This document shows, in pieces, positions 27,196 through 39,983 of a DNA stretch of 64,000 nt. Each line of letters begins with the position of its first letter. The stretch's first letter is position 1. The notes beneath the pieces are model-generated. The model was not told where the DNA came from. It saw only the letters and a list, made by a program, of their open reading frames with translations, and did no database searches. The stretch is from Niallia taxi (GTDB taxonomy: Bacteria; Bacillota; Bacilli; Bacillales; Cytobacillaceae): contig NZ_RZTZ01000001.1 of assembly GCF_004005475.1 (NCBI RefSeq), positions 124,001 to 188,000 on the forward strand. Reading direction: 5' to 3'. The position numbers and the translations under genes were made by a program.

Positions 27196-29351
27196 TTGCG
27201 CTCAATTTCTTGCATGATATAAGCTTCAATGATGTCTCCTTCTTTCATATCATTGAAGTTCTTAATAGTAATACCACATTCGTATCCTTGAGAAACCTCT
27301 TTCGCATCATCCTTGAAGCGTTTTAATGCATCAATTTCACCCTCAAAGATAACAATGCCATCTCTGATAATGCGAATACCGCTGTCTCTTGTGATTTTAC
27401 CATCTGTTATATAAGAACCAGCAATTGTTCCGATTTTAGAAACTTTGAATGTTTGGCGTACCTCAGCCTGGCCGATAACTTTCTCTTCGAATTCAGGATC
27501 AAGCATACCCTTCATCGCTGCTTCAATCTCTTCAATTACTTTATAAATGATGCGGTGCAAGCGTACATCCACTGCTTCTGCATCTGCTGCTCTTTTCGCA
27601 TTGACATCAGGTCTTACGTTGAAGCCGATAACGATAGCATTAGAAGCTGCTGCAAGCGTGATGTCAGATTCATTAATAGCACCAACACCTGTATGGATGA
27701 TTTTAACATTTACGCCTTCTACTTCGATTTTGTAAAGTGCTGCTGCAAGCGCCTCAGCTGAACCTTGAACATCTGCCTTCATGACGATATTCAAGTCTTT
27801 CATTTCACCTTGCTTCATGTGCTCAAACAGATTGTCTAGGCTAATTCTAGCCTTTTCTGATCTTTGTGCTTGGATCGCATCAGAAGAACGTGCTTCCCCG
27901 ACTTGACGTGCTGTTTTTTCGTCTTTAAATACAACGAAACGGTCGCCGGCTTGTGGTACTTCATTTAAGCCAGTTATTTCAACTGGTGTAGATGGACCAG
28001 CAGTTTTAACACGACGTCCAAGGTCATTAACCATTGCACGAACACGACCAAATGTGTTACCGACAACAATTGGATCACCAATATTTAATGTTCCATTTTG
28101 TACTAACAGTGTTGCAACAGAACCTTTACCTTTATCCAATTCTGCTTCAATAACAGTACCAACAGCATTGCGATTTGGGTTTGCTTTATATTCTTCTACT
28201 TCACTTACAAGTAGAATCATTTCAAGCAGTGTATCAATTCCTTCACCAGTTAATGCAGATAGCGGTACAAAGATAGTTTCTCCACCCCAAGCCTCTGGTA
28301 CTAATCCATGTTCTGTCAATTCCTGCATTACTCTATCAGGGTTTGCAGTCGGCTTATCCATTTTGTTAACAGCTACGATAATTGGAACCTCAGCTGCTTT
28401 CGCATGGTTAATTGCTTCGACAGTTTGTGGCATTACTCCATCATCTGCAGCAACTACAAGGATAGTGATATCCGTAATTTTTGCTCCACGTGCACGCATT
28501 GTTGTAAACGCAGCATGTCCCGGTGTATCAAGGAATGTGATTTTTTTGCCGTTATCTTCGATTTGGTATGCACCGATATGCTGTGTGATTCCACCAGCTT
28601 CGCCAGCAGTTACCTTCGTGTTACGAATGCTGTCAAGCAATGTTGTTTTACCATGGTCAACGTGACCCATAATTGTAACAACAGATGGACGTTCGATAAG
28701 CTCAGCAGCTTCATCATCCCCAAAGTAAACTTCAAGGTCTGTCGCATCCACCTTAATTTCTTCTTCTACTTCTACACCATAATCTCCAGCAATCAATTCA
28801 ATTGCATCTTTGTCAAGATCTTGGTTGATCGTAGCCATTACACCAAGCATGAATAATTTTTTGATGATTTCAGAAGGTTCACGATGCAGTTTTTTTGCAA
28901 GCTCTGCAACCGTTAAAGAATCACTGAACGTAATTTTTGTTGGCAATTCTTTTTCTTTTTTAGGAGCTGGAGGAGCTACTGGAGCTTGTTTCCCCTTGTT
29001 GCGATTATTGTTGTTTCTGTTTTTATTATTGTTGTTATTATTGCTTTTTGGTTTGTTGAAACCTGGTTTTGAATTATTGTTTTTTGTTTGAGTTGTTTTT
29101 CCTTTTTCAGCCATTGCATCACTTTCTTCTTCATAAGTTGCCGCTATATTTTTCGACCCAGCAATCTTATTGTTATTTTGTATTGCTTCAGTACTTTTAT
29201 TATATACGCTATCTAATTTCTTAATTGCGTCGTCTTCTAATGTTGTCATATGGTTTGACACTTCTACGTTCATGTCTTTTAGTTTTGTAATAACATCTTT
29301 ACTTGATATGTTGAATTTTTTTGCGTATTCGTAAACTCGCATTTTACTCAT
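27192..29351 (-). CDS. infB: Translation initiation factor IF-2
   Basis: This 719-residue factor has an N-terminal IF2_N domain, a low-complexity Asn/Lys-rich linker (about 88-140), a second IF2_N domain, the GTPase with GHVDHGKT (229-236) and NKMD, and the C-terminal domains that bind initiator fMet-tRNA. It positions initiator tRNA on the 30S subunit and promotes subunit joining. Two adjacent ATG codons start the frame; the second (29351) is favoured because GGGGGTG is too close to the first (29354). It follows ylxQ closely and overlaps ylxP. Confidence 0.97.
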   Translation of the reverse strand: MSKMRVYEYAKKFNISSKDVITKLKDMNVEVSNHMTTLEDDAIKKLDSVYNKSTEAIQNNNKIAGSKNIAATYEEESDAMAEKGKTTQTKNNNSKPGFNKPKSNNNNNNKNRNNNNRNKGKQAPVAPPAPKKEKELPTKITFSDSLTVAELAKKLHREPSEIIKKLFMLGVMATINQDLDKDAIELIAGDYGVEVEEEIKVDATDLEVYFGDDEAAELIERPSVVTIMGHVDHGKTTLLDSIRNTKVTAGEAGGITQHIGAYQIEDNGKKITFLDTPGHAAFTTMRARGAKITDITILVVAADDGVMPQTVEAINHAKAAEVPIIVAVNKMDKPTANPDRVMQELTEHGLVPEAWGGETIFVPLSALTGEGIDTLLEMILLVSEVEEYKANPNRNAVGTVIEAELDKGKGSVATLLVQNGTLNIGDPIVVGNTFGRVRAMVNDLGRRVKTAGPSTPVEITGLNEVPQAGDRFVVFKDEKTARQVGEARSSDAIQAQRSEKARISLDNLFEHMKQGEMKDLNIVMKADVQGSAEALAAALYKIEVEGVNVKIIHTGVGAINESDITLAAASNAIVIGFNVRPDVNAKRAADAEAVDVRLHRIIYKVIEEIEAAMKGMLDPEFEEKVIGQAEVRQTFKVSKIGTIAGSYITDGKITRDSGIRIIRDGIVIFEGEIDALKRFKDDAKEVSQGYECGITIKNFNDMKEGDIIEAYIMQEIERK

Positions 29352-29370
29352 CATTTCACCCCCGCAAGAA

Positions 29371-29673
29371 TTAATCGAGCAGTGTTAAAAGTTTTTTTGC
29401 AAATCCATTATCCAAAACAGCGACAACCACTCTTGCTTCCTTGCCAATCGATTGTCCGAGCATTTCCCTGTCTGGCACCATTTTCACTGGAACTTTATAG
29501 GAATTGCTCTTGTCCATGATTTTTTTGGCCGTGTTTTGTGAAGCATCTTCCGACAATAATATTAGTTTTGCATTTCCGCTTCTAATTTCTTTTACGGTAA
29601 GTTCCTCACCTGAGGTAATTTTCCGTGCTCGATTTGCTAAGCCAAGTAATGACATCCATTGATTATTTTTCAT
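29371..29673 (-). CDS. ylxQ: YlxQ, L7Ae-family ribosomal-type protein
   Basis: This 100-residue protein belongs to the L7Ae/L30e/S12e kink-turn-binding family: [20 protein letters not shown] near the start and [16 protein letters not shown] in the core. Family members bind K-turn RNAs; YlxQ itself has no settled role. Its ATG overlaps the rnpM stop by 4 bp. It sits in the conserved nusA-ylxR-ylxQ-infB order. Confidence 0.93.
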   Translation of the reverse strand: MKNNQWMSLLGLANRARKITSGEELTVKEIRSGNAKLILLSEDASQNTAKKIMDKSNSYKVPVKMVPDREMLGQSIGKEARVVVAVLDNGFAKKLLTLLD

Positions 29674-29957
29674 TTGGATTGTCCTTGCTCCTTCTCTATT
29701 AAATCCAGCAGCTCTTCGTATACCGAATCCTCAATTGCCACGTCAAGCTGGTTTGCCAGAATATTCTTCTTCTTGGCTAAAAGTACCGCTTCTTTATCCT
29801 TAGAAAGATAAGCGCCACGTCCCGATTTCTTTCCGGTTAAATCAACCGATACTAGACCTTCTTTCGAGCGAACGATGCGAACCAGTTCTTTTTTTGGTCT
29901 CATTTCACCTGTAGCAACACATTTGCGCATTGGTACTTTTTTGCTGTTCACACTCAT
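29670..29957 (-). CDS. rnpM: RNase P modulator RnpM (YlxR)
   Basis: This 95-residue YlxR-family protein has the conserved [20 protein letters not shown] segment and the [17 protein letters not shown] loop that forms a positively charged RNA-binding face. YlxR has been renamed RnpM after work showing that it binds RNase P RNA and modulates its activity in B. subtilis. The start is uncertain: ATG 29957 is only one base after the GGGGTG box, so GTG two codons later (29951) may be used. It follows nusA by 9 bp. Confidence 0.92.
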   Translation of the reverse strand: MSVNSKKVPMRKCVATGEMRPKKELVRIVRSKEGLVSVDLTGKKSGRGAYLSKDKEAVLLAKKKNILANQLDVAIEDSVYEELLDLIEKEQGQSK

Positions 29958-29966
29958 TCACCCCAA

Positions 29967-31097
29967 TCAATCTAAATCTTCACTGTTTAAGCGAAACTCT
30001 TCCTCATCCTCGTCTGCATCATCAAATGTCAACAAAGATGATTCTGTTGGATATATCCCAGCTTCTCTTGCATCAGTTTCTGATTTGATATCGATTTTCC
30101 AGCCAGTAAGCTTTGCAGCCAGACGAGCATTTTGTCCTCTTTTTCCAATTGCAAGTGACAATTGGTAATCAGGAACGATTACTGTTGTAGCCTTTTCTTC
30201 TTCATCCACAATTACTTCAAGCACTTTAGATGGACTTAAAGCATTAGCAACGAACACTTTTGGATCCTGGGACCATTGTACAATATCGATTTTTTCGCCT
30301 TTTAGCTCATTAACGATTGTCTGTACACGCGTACCTTTAGGACCAACACATGATCCAACTGGATCCACCTCTTCGTTTTCAGAGTGAACGGATATCTTCG
30401 ATCTGTCACCAGCTTCGCGCGCAACAGATTTAATTTCTACAGTACCATCATAAATTTCAGGCACTTCCATCTCAAACAATCTCTTCAACAAGCCTGGATG
30501 TGTTCTTGAAACATAAATTTGTGGACCTTTTGTCGTTTTTTCAACTTTTGTTAAAAACACTTTAATTCGGTCATGTGGCTTGTAGTACTCATTTGGCATC
30601 TGCTCATTTGCAGGCAGGATTGCTTCAATCTTTCCTAAGCTCACATAAATGAATTTGCTGTCTTGACGTTGAACGATACCTGTCATGATATCTTCTTCGC
30701 GATCAATAAATTCAGAGTAAATGATTCCTCTTTCCGCTTCACGTACACGCTGTGTAACAACCTGTTTTGCTGTTTGTGCAGCAATACGGCCGAAGTCCTT
30801 CGGAGTTACTTCTAATTCAACAACGTCTTCCACTTCATAGTTCGGATTTACCTTTTGAGCATCCTCCAATGAAATTTCCAAACGCGGATCAAATACTTCA
30901 TCGACAACTTCCTTACGTGCAAACACACGCATAGTGCCGGAACCTAAATTTAAATCTATACGAACATTTTGCGCTTGATTGAAATTTCTGCGATATGCTG
31001 AAATTAGAGCAGCCTCGATAGCTTCAATAATAACATCACGCGAAATCCCTTTTTCTTTCTCAAGCAATACCAGAGCATCAACTAATTCACTGCTCAT
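29967..31097 (-). CDS. nusA: Transcription termination/antitermination protein NusA
   Basis: This 376-residue NusA has an N-terminal RNA-polymerase-binding domain (1-125), S1 (about 135-200), and KH1 and KH2 (about 205-345) domains, ending in a short acidic tail ([15 protein letters not shown]). It lacks the extra C-terminal repeats of E. coli NusA, as is normal in Firmicutes. The frame is open to 31421, but the start is ATG 31097 ([17 protein letters not shown]) behind a GGGGGA box; the upstream extension is only translated repeat DNA. A 517-bp gap filled with repeats separates it from rimP, which is unusual for this operon. Confidence 0.96.
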   Translation of the reverse strand: MSSELVDALVLLEKEKGISRDVIIEAIEAALISAYRRNFNQAQNVRIDLNLGSGTMRVFARKEVVDEVFDPRLEISLEDAQKVNPNYEVEDVVELEVTPKDFGRIAAQTAKQVVTQRVREAERGIIYSEFIDREEDIMTGIVQRQDSKFIYVSLGKIEAILPANEQMPNEYYKPHDRIKVFLTKVEKTTKGPQIYVSRTHPGLLKRLFEMEVPEIYDGTVEIKSVAREAGDRSKISVHSENEEVDPVGSCVGPKGTRVQTIVNELKGEKIDIVQWSQDPKVFVANALSPSKVLEVIVDEEEKATTVIVPDYQLSLAIGKRGQNARLAAKLTGWKIDIKSETDAREAGIYPTESSLLTFDDADEDEEEFRLNSEDLD

Positions 31098-31130
31098 GAG
31101 AGTGTATCCCCCTTTAACCTCAATGGAAAA

Positions 31131-31245
31131 ATATAGAGCGGAAGCCCTTTGCTCAAACCTGAGAGACGCTGGAGAGTCGGGACAGGAAGTCGTTCTTTGA
31201 CTTCTTGGCCCGACTTGAAGTGTTCGAAGGTTTAAGGGCTGACGC
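31131..31245 (+). repeat. Structured dispersed-type repeat, type A copy 1
   Basis: This 115-bp unit begins atatagagcggaag and ends ggctgacgc. It folds as one long rod: AGCCCTT with AAGGGCT (31143-31149/31234-31240), AAACCT with AGGTTT (31155-31160/31228-31233), AGTCGGG with CCCGACT (31175-31181/31209-31215) and GAAGTC with GACTTC (31186-31191/31199-31204). A second copy lies at 31441-31557. The strand given is arbitrary. Confidence 0.85.
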
Positions 31246-31252
31246 TTGTTTG

Positions 31253-31439
31253 ATATAGAGCGGAAGTGCCTGGATAAAGGATGGACGGCTAAAATCCCCA
31301 CGTCCTGTGGGAACGCCGTCCTGACCGACATCCTGTCGCCCCTCGACCAGCATAAGACAAGATGAAGCGGAAAGCCGTCTTTTGCTTTCCGGTCAGCTTG
31401 ACTTATGACCTCGAGAGGCAAGGCACTGCAGCTCGACTA
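31253..31439 (+). repeat. Structured dispersed-type repeat, type B
   Basis: This 187-bp unit starts with the same 14-bp head as the type A copies but has a different, branched body. Stems: GTGCC/GGCAC closing the whole (31266-31270/31422-31426), GGACGGC/GCCGTCC (31283-31289/31315-31321) with CCCAC/GTGGG inside, CGACA/TGTCG (31326-31330/31334-31338), CTCGA/TCGAG (31342-31346/31411-31415), CATAAG/CTTATG (31351-31356/31402-31407), CAAG/CTTG, and GGAAAGC/GCTTTCC (31369-31375/31384-31390). I recall similar gcggaag-headed sequences scattered in other Bacillaceae genomes. Confidence 0.8.
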
Positions 31440-31440
31440 A

Positions 31441-31557
31441 ATATAGAGCGGAAGCCCTTTGCTCAAACCTAAAGAGACAGCTTACGAGTCGGGACAGGAA
31501 GTCGTTCTTTGACTTCTTGGCCTGACTTGAAGTGTTCGAAGGTTTAAGGGCTGACGC
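31441..31557 (+). repeat. Structured dispersed-type repeat, type A copy 2
   Basis: This 117-bp unit is nearly identical to the copy at 31131-31245. Most differences fall in an interior unpaired stretch (31471-31486), where this copy is 2 bases longer. A single change in the AGTCGGG/CCTGACT stem turns a G-C pair into G-T, keeping the fold. It lies directly after the type B unit and before the rimP 3' hairpin. Confidence 0.85.
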
Positions 31558-31567
31558 AAAAATAAAT

Positions 31568-31608
31568 AAGTGCAAAAGTGCTTGGCTAAATTAGGCCAAA
31601 GCACTTCC
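31568..31608 (-). terminator. Hairpin after rimP
   Basis: Just past the rimP stop, AGTGCTTTGGC pairs with GCCAAGCACT with one bulge around CTAATTTA, followed on the minus strand by TTTTGCACTTATTTATTTTT. The T-run is interrupted, so termination may be partial. Together with the repeats it would loosen the usual rimP-nusA coupling. Confidence 0.6.
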
Positions 31609-31614
31609 TTGTTC

Positions 31615-32085
31615 TTATGAGAAGATTACTGCAAGTCTTGCTTTTGCAATTTTTTCATAAGGAATTTCAATGGTTTTCTTTCTCGTTTTGATTTTCACTT
31701 CAACTGTGACAACATTGCCATCAAAGCTTGTAAGAATTCCTTCAAACGTTTTTTCGTTGTCAATCGGTTCATATGTTTTAATATGTACATTTTTCCCAAT
31801 TGCTTTTTGGAAATCCTTGTCTTTCTTTAGTGGTCTTTCGGCACCAGGAGAAGATACTTCTAAGAAATAGTTTTCTGGAATCGGATCAACTTCATCCAGT
31901 TTTTCGCTTAGTTTTTCACTGACTGCTGCACATTCATCAATATCCACACCGTTGTCCTTATCAATGAAAACACGCAAAAAGTAGTTAGGACCTTCCTTTA
32001 CATACTCAATGTCAACTAATTCTAAGTTTAGATCATCTAATATGGGATTAACCATTTCTTCGACTATTCCTGTTACTTTGCTCAA
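31615..32085 (-). CDS. rimP: Ribosome maturation factor RimP
   Basis: This 156-residue protein matches B. subtilis RimP (YlxS) in length and in [20 protein letters not shown], the [20 protein letters not shown] block and the C-terminal SH3-like domain ending KARLAVIFS. It is needed for 30S subunit maturation and normally leads the nusA-infB operon. The start is TTG 32085, with AAGGAGGG eight bases upstream; the longer frame to 32127 has no support. A hairpin and a repeat array follow it instead of nusA. Confidence 0.95.
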   Translation of the reverse strand: MSKVTGIVEEMVNPILDDLNLELVDIEYVKEGPNYFLRVFIDKDNGVDIDECAAVSEKLSEKLDEVDPIPENYFLEVSSPGAERPLKKDKDFQKAIGKNVHIKTYEPIDNEKTFEGILTSFDGNVVTVEVKIKTRKKTIEIPYEKIAKARLAVIFS

Positions 32086-32385
32086 ACTTTTTCCCTCCTT
32101 AAGCAAGGAACAAATTAATTGAGGCAAGAATGCAAACTATAGTGGGATGCTTTTCTTGTCTAACCTAATTTTAGTGATTATTTCGCAGATTTGCAGGCAT
32201 TCTAGTCATGCAAACCTATATGCAAAAAGCTGCATACAACAGGAAAGAGTGGGTTGCCCCACTCTCCATTCGCGAAAGTTATCCTTAGTATTTCCAACTA
32301 AACTATACCATAACCACACTATTTATGCAAATAGAAGTCTGGTACAGCAAGGTTCGTTGACCTCATCAATCAGCGCATCCCTATC
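32086..32385. other. polC-rimP intergenic region
   Basis: This 300-bp gap holds a GC-rich hairpin (32244-32268) likely to terminate polC, and presumably the rimP promoter, for which I found no convincing -35/-10 pair. No coding potential is seen. Confidence 0.5.
32244..32268 (-). terminator. Probable polC terminator
   Basis: GGAGAGTGGG pairs with CCCACTCTTTCC around a short loop, with an imperfect TTTCCTGTTG tail on the minus strand. It lies about 120 bases after polC. The weak tail lowers confidence. Confidence 0.45.
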
Positions 32386-35300
32386 TTAGAATAATGACAG
32401 CTGGTTTTGATCAGGCATGTCACCTAAGCAGCCATGGTTATCCAAATATTCCATGATTGTTTTGGACACCTTTCCGCGCTGCTGTAGATCTTCTTTTGAC
32501 AGGAATTCACCGTCTTGTCTAGCACGTACAATATTCAATGCCGCATTTGTTCCTAGTCCAGGAATACTGTTGAACGGAGGAATTAAAGAGTCCCCTTCAA
32601 TAATAAATTCGCTTGCACTTGATTTATATAAATCAACCTTTTTGAAGGTGAAACCACGCTCTACCATTTCAAATGCCAGCTCCATAACAGTCAGCAAGTT
32701 TTTCTCTTTCGTTGATGCATCAAGCCCTTTGCCACTAATTTCATCAATGACTGACTTAATGCTTTGTGAACCCTTCACCATTGCATCAACGTCAAAATCT
32801 TCAGCCCTTACAGTAAAGTATGCTGCATAGTAAAGGAGTGGAAGATGCACTTTAAAATAAGCAATCCGTACGGCCATTAAAACGTAGGCAGCGGCATGCG
32901 CTTTAGGGAACATATATTTTATCTTTTTGCACGAATCTATATACCATTCCGGCACTTCATTCTTGCGCATTTCCTCTTCCATCTCGTCAGACAAGCCTTT
33001 CCCTTTACGCACACTTTCCATGATTTTGAAAGCGAATGCTGGCTCTAATCCCTGATAAATCAGATATACCATGATGTCATCACGACACCCGATAACTTCA
33101 CTCAAATTACAAATATTATTGTGAATGAGCTCTTGGGCATTACCAAGCCAAACGTCTGTACCATGTGAAAGTCCAGAAATTTGGACAAGCTCTGAGAAAG
33201 TAGTTGGTTTTGTATCTTCAAGCATTTGGCGCACGAATTTTGTACCAAACTCCGGGATACCGAAAGTACCTGTCTTACAATTTATTTGTTCTGCTGTAAC
33301 ACCTAACGAATCTGTGCCACTGAAAATTTTCATTACTTCAGGGTCATCTGTCGGGATTGTTTTCGGATCAATACCGCTCAAATCCTGAAGCATCCTAATT
33401 ACGGTCGGATCATCGTGTCCAAGAATATCAAGCTTCAACAAATTATCATGGATGGAATGGAAATCAAAGTGCGTTGTTTTCCATTCTGAATTTCTATCAT
33501 CTGCCGGAAATTGAATCGGCGAGAAATCATAAATATCCATATAATCCGGAACTACGATAATTCCGCCTGGATGCTGACCAGTAGTTCGTTTTACACCAGT
33601 GCAGCCTGCTGCAAGCCGGTCAATTTCAGCACCTCTGATTTGTAGATTATTATCCTGCTGGTATGCCTTTACATACCCATAAGCTGTTTTATCTGCAACA
33701 GTTCCTATTGTTCCTGCACGGTAAACATATTCCTCACCAAACAGCACCTTTGTGTAATTATGGGCTTTTGGCTGATATTCTCCGGAGAAATTCAAATCTA
33801 TATCGGGAACCTTATCTCCTTTAAATCCAAGGAAGGTTTCAAATGGAATATCATGTCCGTCCTTTTTATATCTGATTCCGCAATTAGGGCAGTCCTTGTC
33901 AGGCAAATCGAAGCCTGAACCGACAGAACCGTCATTGAAGAATTCTGATTGCTTACAGCTTGTACACACATAATGTGGTGGCAGCGGGTTAACCTCGGTG
34001 ATTTCTGTCATTGTAGCAACGAATGATGAACCGACAGATCCACGCGATCCTACCAGGTATCCATCATCCAAGGATTTTTTAACGAGCTTGTGAGAAATCA
34101 AGTAAATAACGGCGAATCCATGGCCGATGATACTTTTTAATTCCTTCTCTAGCCTTGCCTCTACTATTTCAGGGAGCTCATCACCGTATATGCTTCTGGC
34201 CATGCTGTAGCTCATTTCCCGCATTTCTTCGTCTGCACCTTCAATTTTCGGTGTATACAAATCATCTTTGATCGGCTTGATTTCATCAATCATGTCGGCA
34301 ATCTTATTACTGTTTGCCACTACAATCTCTTTTGCCTTTTCTTCTCCTAAGAAACGGAAGCCGTCGAGCATTTCATTTGTCGTCCTGAAATGAACATCAG
34401 GCAGCTTATGCCTGTTCAACGGGTTGGCACCGCCTTGTGAGCCGACCAATATCTGTCTGTATATTTTATCGTTCGGATTATGATAATGCACATTGCCTGT
34501 TGCGACAACTGGAATATCCAGCTTTTCGCCTAGCTTAACGATATTGCCAATAATCTCTTCTAATGCCTTCTGGTCCTGAACAAGCTCCATTTCGATTAAA
34601 TGGGCATACACTTCTTTCGGCATAACCTCTAAATAATCATAGAATGGCGCTACACTCTCTACTTCTTCCGGCGCTTTTTGCATCATAGACTCAAATACTT
34701 CCCCTTTATCGCAGCCAGACCCGACAAGCAGTCCTTCTCGATGCTTTTGCAGGACAGAACGCGGGATACGCGGTACACGGTAGAAGTAGTTTAAATGGGA
34801 TATCGAAACGAGTTTAAACAAGTTCTTCAATCCGACATCATTTTGAGCGAGCAGTGTACAATGATATGGACGGGCTCTTTGATAAGCATTCCCTTGTCCC
34901 ATATTTTCGTTTAGCTGATTATGGTTTATAATGCCTTTTTCCTGTGCATCCTTCAGCATTTTTAATGCTAGATAACCTGTTGCCTCCGCATCATAAATCG
35001 CGCGGTGATGCTGTGTTAATTCAATATCGAATTTTTTGGCAAGTGTATTCAAGCGATGGTTTTTCATCTCTGGATACAAGAACCTACCAAGCTCTAACGT
35101 ATCTATGACAGGATTATCTGCTTTTGGCATACCTGCTTTTTGATAGCCAACATTGATGAACCCTACGTCAAAGGAAGCGTTATGAGCAACAAGAATATCG
35201 TCTCCGGCCCACTCTTTAAACTTGCGTAAAACAATATCGATTTCAGGAGCACTCTGAACCAAATCATCTGTAATTCCAGTCAAATTGATAGTTGTAGCTG

Positions 35301-36708
35301 ACAGTCTGTGATGGGGATTTGCGAATGATTCAAAACGGTCAATAATTTCTCCATTATGAATTTTCACTGCCGCCAATTCAATAATTGTATTGTAAACGGC
35401 AGATAAACCAGTCGTTTCAACGTCAAATACTACGTAAGTCGCATCTTCTAAAACCAAGTCCTTTTCATTGTAGGCAATTGGCACACCGTCATCAACTAAG
35501 TTTACTTCTACACCGTACAGAATCTTCACGTCATTTTTCTTTCCAGCACCAAACGCTTCTGGGAATGACTGTGCAACTGCATGATCTGTAATAGCAATTG
35601 CTTTGTGGCCCCATTTTTTCGCTTGGCCAACGAGTGCGCCGACAGATGAAACAGCATCCATTTGGCTCATAGGTGTGTGGAGATGGAGCTCCACTCGTTT
35701 TTCGCCTTCTTTAGCTGTATCCTGTCTTTCCACAGGCTTTATTTCATTCAAATCATTTCCGATCATTACCAGGTCTCTGACAAAGGTATCGTTTTGAATA
35801 CTGCCTCGGGCTCTTAGCCACATTCCCTTTTTAACAAGCTGGAATAATGCAGCATCTTCCTTATCTCTTGAGAACATCTTCACCATAATAGAGCTGGTGT
35901 AATCTGTGATCTTGAATGTCAGTAATGTTCGTCCACTACGAAGCTCTTTTGTTTCTGCAAAGAAAACATATCCTTCAATCGTTACGCGTCTTTCCTCATC
36001 AATAATTTCCTCAAGACGTCGGTAGTCGCTGTCATCCTTGATTGTTAAGCCGATGGAAAGTGGACCTGACGGAATACTTGCATCTCCCGCTTCTTTGTCA
36101 GCCTCCATCTTCTGAATATCAAGCATTGCTTGTTTGCCGCGTTCCTGGTCCTCGATTTTTTTCGCTTCAAGGAACTGTGCATACGCGTCATTCGCTTCCT
36201 GTTGAGTCACTTCTGTATCAATCATTAAGGTCGGGAAGCCAAAGTACTGATAAGCATTCGTTATCATATCAGCATATTTACGCTTAATGGCCAAGCCTTC
36301 CATTTCGTTGTTAACGAAGATGGTTAATTTGTTCCCCTGGATTTTCGGCACTTGTTCATTAAGTAGTTTAATGAGCGGTGGAGCAATTCCCTGCATTTGT
36401 TCAATACATGCAGACCAGTAATCCCTTATAAGCAATTCATCTGCAAGACCTTGCTGGACATTTATATTAAATGTCACAGATGCAATATGCTCAAAGTTGC
36501 TGATTAGCTTACTTGTAAACAGCTGGTATATGTTATAAGGAATAATGTTTTCAAACAAAAAATGAAAATGCCATTTCTTCGCTTTTCTTTCAATAATAAT
36601 CTTGTCAATTTTAGCATTTTGAAAATGGGATACAATCGCATCATCTGTTAATTGAAGCTGCTGCAATAGCAATTGAAATCGTTCCAATTTCCCTTCTATT
36701 CCTGCCAT
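32386..36708 (-). CDS. polC: DNA polymerase III alpha subunit, PolC type
   Basis: This 1440-residue replicative polymerase has the Firmicute PolC layout: N-terminal and OB domains (1-330), a PHP domain split around an inserted 3'-5' exonuclease (PHP motif [11 protein letters not shown] near 335; exonuclease [11 protein letters not shown] near 420 and [11 protein letters not shown] near 565), a Cys-x2-Cys ... Cys-x2-Cys zinc element (CTSCKQ ... CPNCG, near 910-940), then palm, fingers and the C-terminal duplex-binding domain. It is the main leading-strand and lagging-strand DNA synthesiser. The AGGGGAG ribosome binding site supports the start. Confidence 0.98.
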   Translation of the reverse strand: MAGIEGKLERFQLLLQQLQLTDDAIVSHFQNAKIDKIIIERKAKKWHFHFLFENIIPYNIYQLFTSKLISNFEHIASVTFNINVQQGLADELLIRDYWSACIEQMQGIAPPLIKLLNEQVPKIQGNKLTIFVNNEMEGLAIKRKYADMITNAYQYFGFPTLMIDTEVTQQEANDAYAQFLEAKKIEDQERGKQAMLDIQKMEADKEAGDASIPSGPLSIGLTIKDDSDYRRLEEIIDEERRVTIEGYVFFAETKELRSGRTLLTFKITDYTSSIMVKMFSRDKEDAALFQLVKKGMWLRARGSIQNDTFVRDLVMIGNDLNEIKPVERQDTAKEGEKRVELHLHTPMSQMDAVSSVGALVGQAKKWGHKAIAITDHAVAQSFPEAFGAGKKNDVKILYGVEVNLVDDGVPIAYNEKDLVLEDATYVVFDVETTGLSAVYNTIIELAAVKIHNGEIIDRFESFANPHHRLSATTINLTGITDDLVQSAPEIDIVLRKFKEWAGDDILVAHNASFDVGFINVGYQKAGMPKADNPVIDTLELGRFLYPEMKNHRLNTLAKKFDIELTQHHRAIYDAEATGYLALKMLKDAQEKGIINHNQLNENMGQGNAYQRARPYHCTLLAQNDVGLKNLFKLVSISHLNYFYRVPRIPRSVLQKHREGLLVGSGCDKGEVFESMMQKAPEEVESVAPFYDYLEVMPKEVYAHLIEMELVQDQKALEEIIGNIVKLGEKLDIPVVATGNVHYHNPNDKIYRQILVGSQGGANPLNRHKLPDVHFRTTNEMLDGFRFLGEEKAKEIVVANSNKIADMIDEIKPIKDDLYTPKIEGADEEMREMSYSMARSIYGDELPEIVEARLEKELKSIIGHGFAVIYLISHKLVKKSLDDGYLVGSRGSVGSSFVATMTEITEVNPLPPHYVCTSCKQSEFFNDGSVGSGFDLPDKDCPNCGIRYKKDGHDIPFETFLGFKGDKVPDIDLNFSGEYQPKAHNYTKVLFGEEYVYRAGTIGTVADKTAYGYVKAYQQDNNLQIRGAEIDRLAAGCTGVKRTTGQHPGGIIVVPDYMDIYDFSPIQFPADDRNSEWKTTHFDFHSIHDNLLKLDILGHDDPTVIRMLQDLSGIDPKTIPTDDPEVMKIFSGTDSLGVTAEQINCKTGTFGIPEFGTKFVRQMLEDTKPTTFSELVQISGLSHGTDVWLGNAQELIHNNICNLSEVIGCRDDIMVYLIYQGLEPAFAFKIMESVRKGKGLSDEMEEEMRKNEVPEWYIDSCKKIKYMFPKAHAAAYVLMAVRIAYFKVHLPLLYYAAYFTVRAEDFDVDAMVKGSQSIKSVIDEISGKGLDASTKEKNLLTVMELAFEMVERGFTFKKVDLYKSSASEFIIEGDSLIPPFNSIPGLGTNAALNIVRARQDGEFLSKEDLQQRGKVSKTIMEYLDNHGCLGDMPDQNQLSLF

Positions 36709-36858
36709 TTGTTCTCCCCTAACTTTTCTTAATATCTATACTGGCACAATGTCCAAGCTACATTATATCATAATCCTTTTTTACTTTTAGGAATAAAGAC
36801 TGCTTAAATGTTGGCAATTTAAAGAACTAGTACGACTTTCCTCACATCAAGCAATTCA

Positions 36859-36898
36859 TGAAAAAAGCTACAGCCTATTAACGAAGGCTGTAGCTTTA
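36859..36898 (-). terminator. proS terminator
   Basis: AAAGCTACAGCCT (36885-36897) pairs perfectly with AGGCTGTAGCTTT (36864-36876) around an 8-nt loop, with TTT following on the minus strand. It starts 6 bases after the proS stop and separates it from polC. Confidence 0.92.
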
Positions 36899-36903
36899 TT
36901 TAC

Positions 36904-38619
<1,716 letters not shown>

Positions 38620-38644
38620 TTAAATTTTACAAACAGGCCATGAA

Positions 38645-38675
38645 GGAAGGTGAGGTCCACGTTCTCCTCACCCAT
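38645..38675 (-). terminator. Hairpin between rseP and proS
   Basis: GGTGAGG (38666-38672) pairs with CCTCACC (38649-38655) around a 10-nt loop, with a poor TTCCTTC tail on the minus strand. It may attenuate or just stabilise the rseP 3' end. Confidence 0.4.
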
Positions 38676-38699
38676 TCAGTCCTTTTAAAAAACAATTAT

Positions 38700-39968
38700 T
38701 TATTTAAGAAAGAATCGTTGAATATCGTTCCAAGTAACAACAATCATCAACAGCATCAGCAATGCAAAGCCAATAAAGTGGACAATTCCTTCCTTATGCC
38801 TATCAATCGGCTTTCCTCTAATTGCCTCAATCGCAAAGAAGATCAATCTTCCGCCGTCAAGAGCCGGCAGTGGCAATAAGTTCATAATTCCAAGGTTAAT
38901 ACTAAGTATAGCAGCCCATCTCATCAACGAATAGATGCCTGATTGCGCAACTGTGTCCGTTGATTTATAAATGCCGACAGGTCCACTCAATGCATCAATC
39001 GAAAATTGCCCTGTTACCAGTTTTCCAACTGCACCGATAATGGTCTTTGTCCAAGTATAAGTTTCAGTAACACCATACTGGAATGCTTTTAACGGTGATT
39101 TTTCCATAGGGCTGTATACACCAACAAGTCCAATCTTTTCTCCGTCTTCCACTTCTGTTTCTTTAGGAGTAACATCAACAGTCATTTCTTTCCCGTCACG
39201 GACTAGTAGGAATTCCAGCTCTTCACCCGGGCTCTTTTGGATGATTGACACTACATCATTCCAAGTAGAAACCGATTGACCATCAATACTTAGAACAGTG
39301 TCTCCTTCTTTTAACCCAGCACTTATTGCTACACCATCATCCGTTAATTTCCCTAGCTGAGGTTCATTAGATGGCATGCCTTGTGTTAGTGCAATGATGA
39401 CAAACACGACGAACGCTAGAACAAAGTTCATCATTGGTCCAGCGAATATTGCTATTGTACGCTGCCATAACGTTTTGCTATTAAACTGACGGTCATATGG
39501 AGCGATTTGTGTTTCAATACCATTTTCGATAATAACTGCTTCTCTGTTGATCTGAAACACTTGCAGTTCTTCATTAATGTCGTCTTCTGCATATCCTTTC
39601 ACCACTAAATCATGATCTAGATCTGCAGCTTCTACATTAATTATTCTGGCATCTGGATATTTTTCTTTATTGTTGAGAATAAGCTTCTCAACTTTTCCAT
39701 CTTTGCCAAAAAGCAGTCCAATTCGATGTCCTGCTTTAATCTCAATCATTTCAGCGTCTTCTCCCGCCATGCGTACAAATCCGCCTAATGGAAGAAGACG
39801 AATCGTGTACGTGGTTTCTCCTCTTTTCTGAGAAAAGACTTTCGGACCGAATCCTATTGCAAATTCCCGACAGAGAATGCCTGCCCTTTTTGCAAACACG
39901 AAGTGCCCTAATTCATGAAAAAACACTAACGCACCGAAAATGATAATAAAAGCAACTACTGTATACAA
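38700..39968 (-). CDS. rseP: Site-2 intramembrane metalloprotease RseP/RasP
   Basis: This 422-residue membrane protease has the zinc motif HELGH (18-22) in the first membrane segment, a PDZ domain (about 210-280, GLKEGDTVLSIDGQSV) and the second active-site region LLPLPALDGGRL near 365 in a late membrane segment. In B. subtilis RasP (YluC) cleaves anti-sigma factors such as RsiW and FtsL and remnant signal peptides within the membrane. The start codon is TTG with AAGGTGG seven bases upstream. It lies 15 bp after dxr. Confidence 0.95.
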   Translation of the reverse strand: MYTVVAFIIIFGALVFFHELGHFVFAKRAGILCREFAIGFGPKVFSQKRGETTYTIRLLPLGGFVRMAGEDAEMIEIKAGHRIGLLFGKDGKVEKLILNNKEKYPDARIINVEAADLDHDLVVKGYAEDDINEELQVFQINREAVIIENGIETQIAPYDRQFNSKTLWQRTIAIFAGPMMNFVLAFVVFVIIALTQGMPSNEPQLGKLTDDGVAISAGLKEGDTVLSIDGQSVSTWNDVVSIIQKSPGEELEFLLVRDGKEMTVDVTPKETEVEDGEKIGLVGVYSPMEKSPLKAFQYGVTETYTWTKTIIGAVGKLVTGQFSIDALSGPVGIYKSTDTVAQSGIYSLMRWAAILSINLGIMNLLPLPALDGGRLIFFAIEAIRGKPIDRHKEGIVHFIGFALLMLLMIVVTWNDIQRFFLK

Positions 39969-39983
39969 TATATAACCACCTTT

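Noticed and set aside
28054-28665. 203-codon plus-strand open frame opposite infB
   Set aside because: Antisense shadow of the conserved GTPase domain; composition is typical of reverse-strand reading.
31153-31575. Minus-strand open frames in the rimP-nusA gap with repeated peptide KPSNTSSxAKKSKNDFLSRL
   Set aside because: They are translations of the structured repeats, have no ribosome binding site, and repeat the same peptide because the DNA repeats. The long upstream extension of nusA has the same cause.
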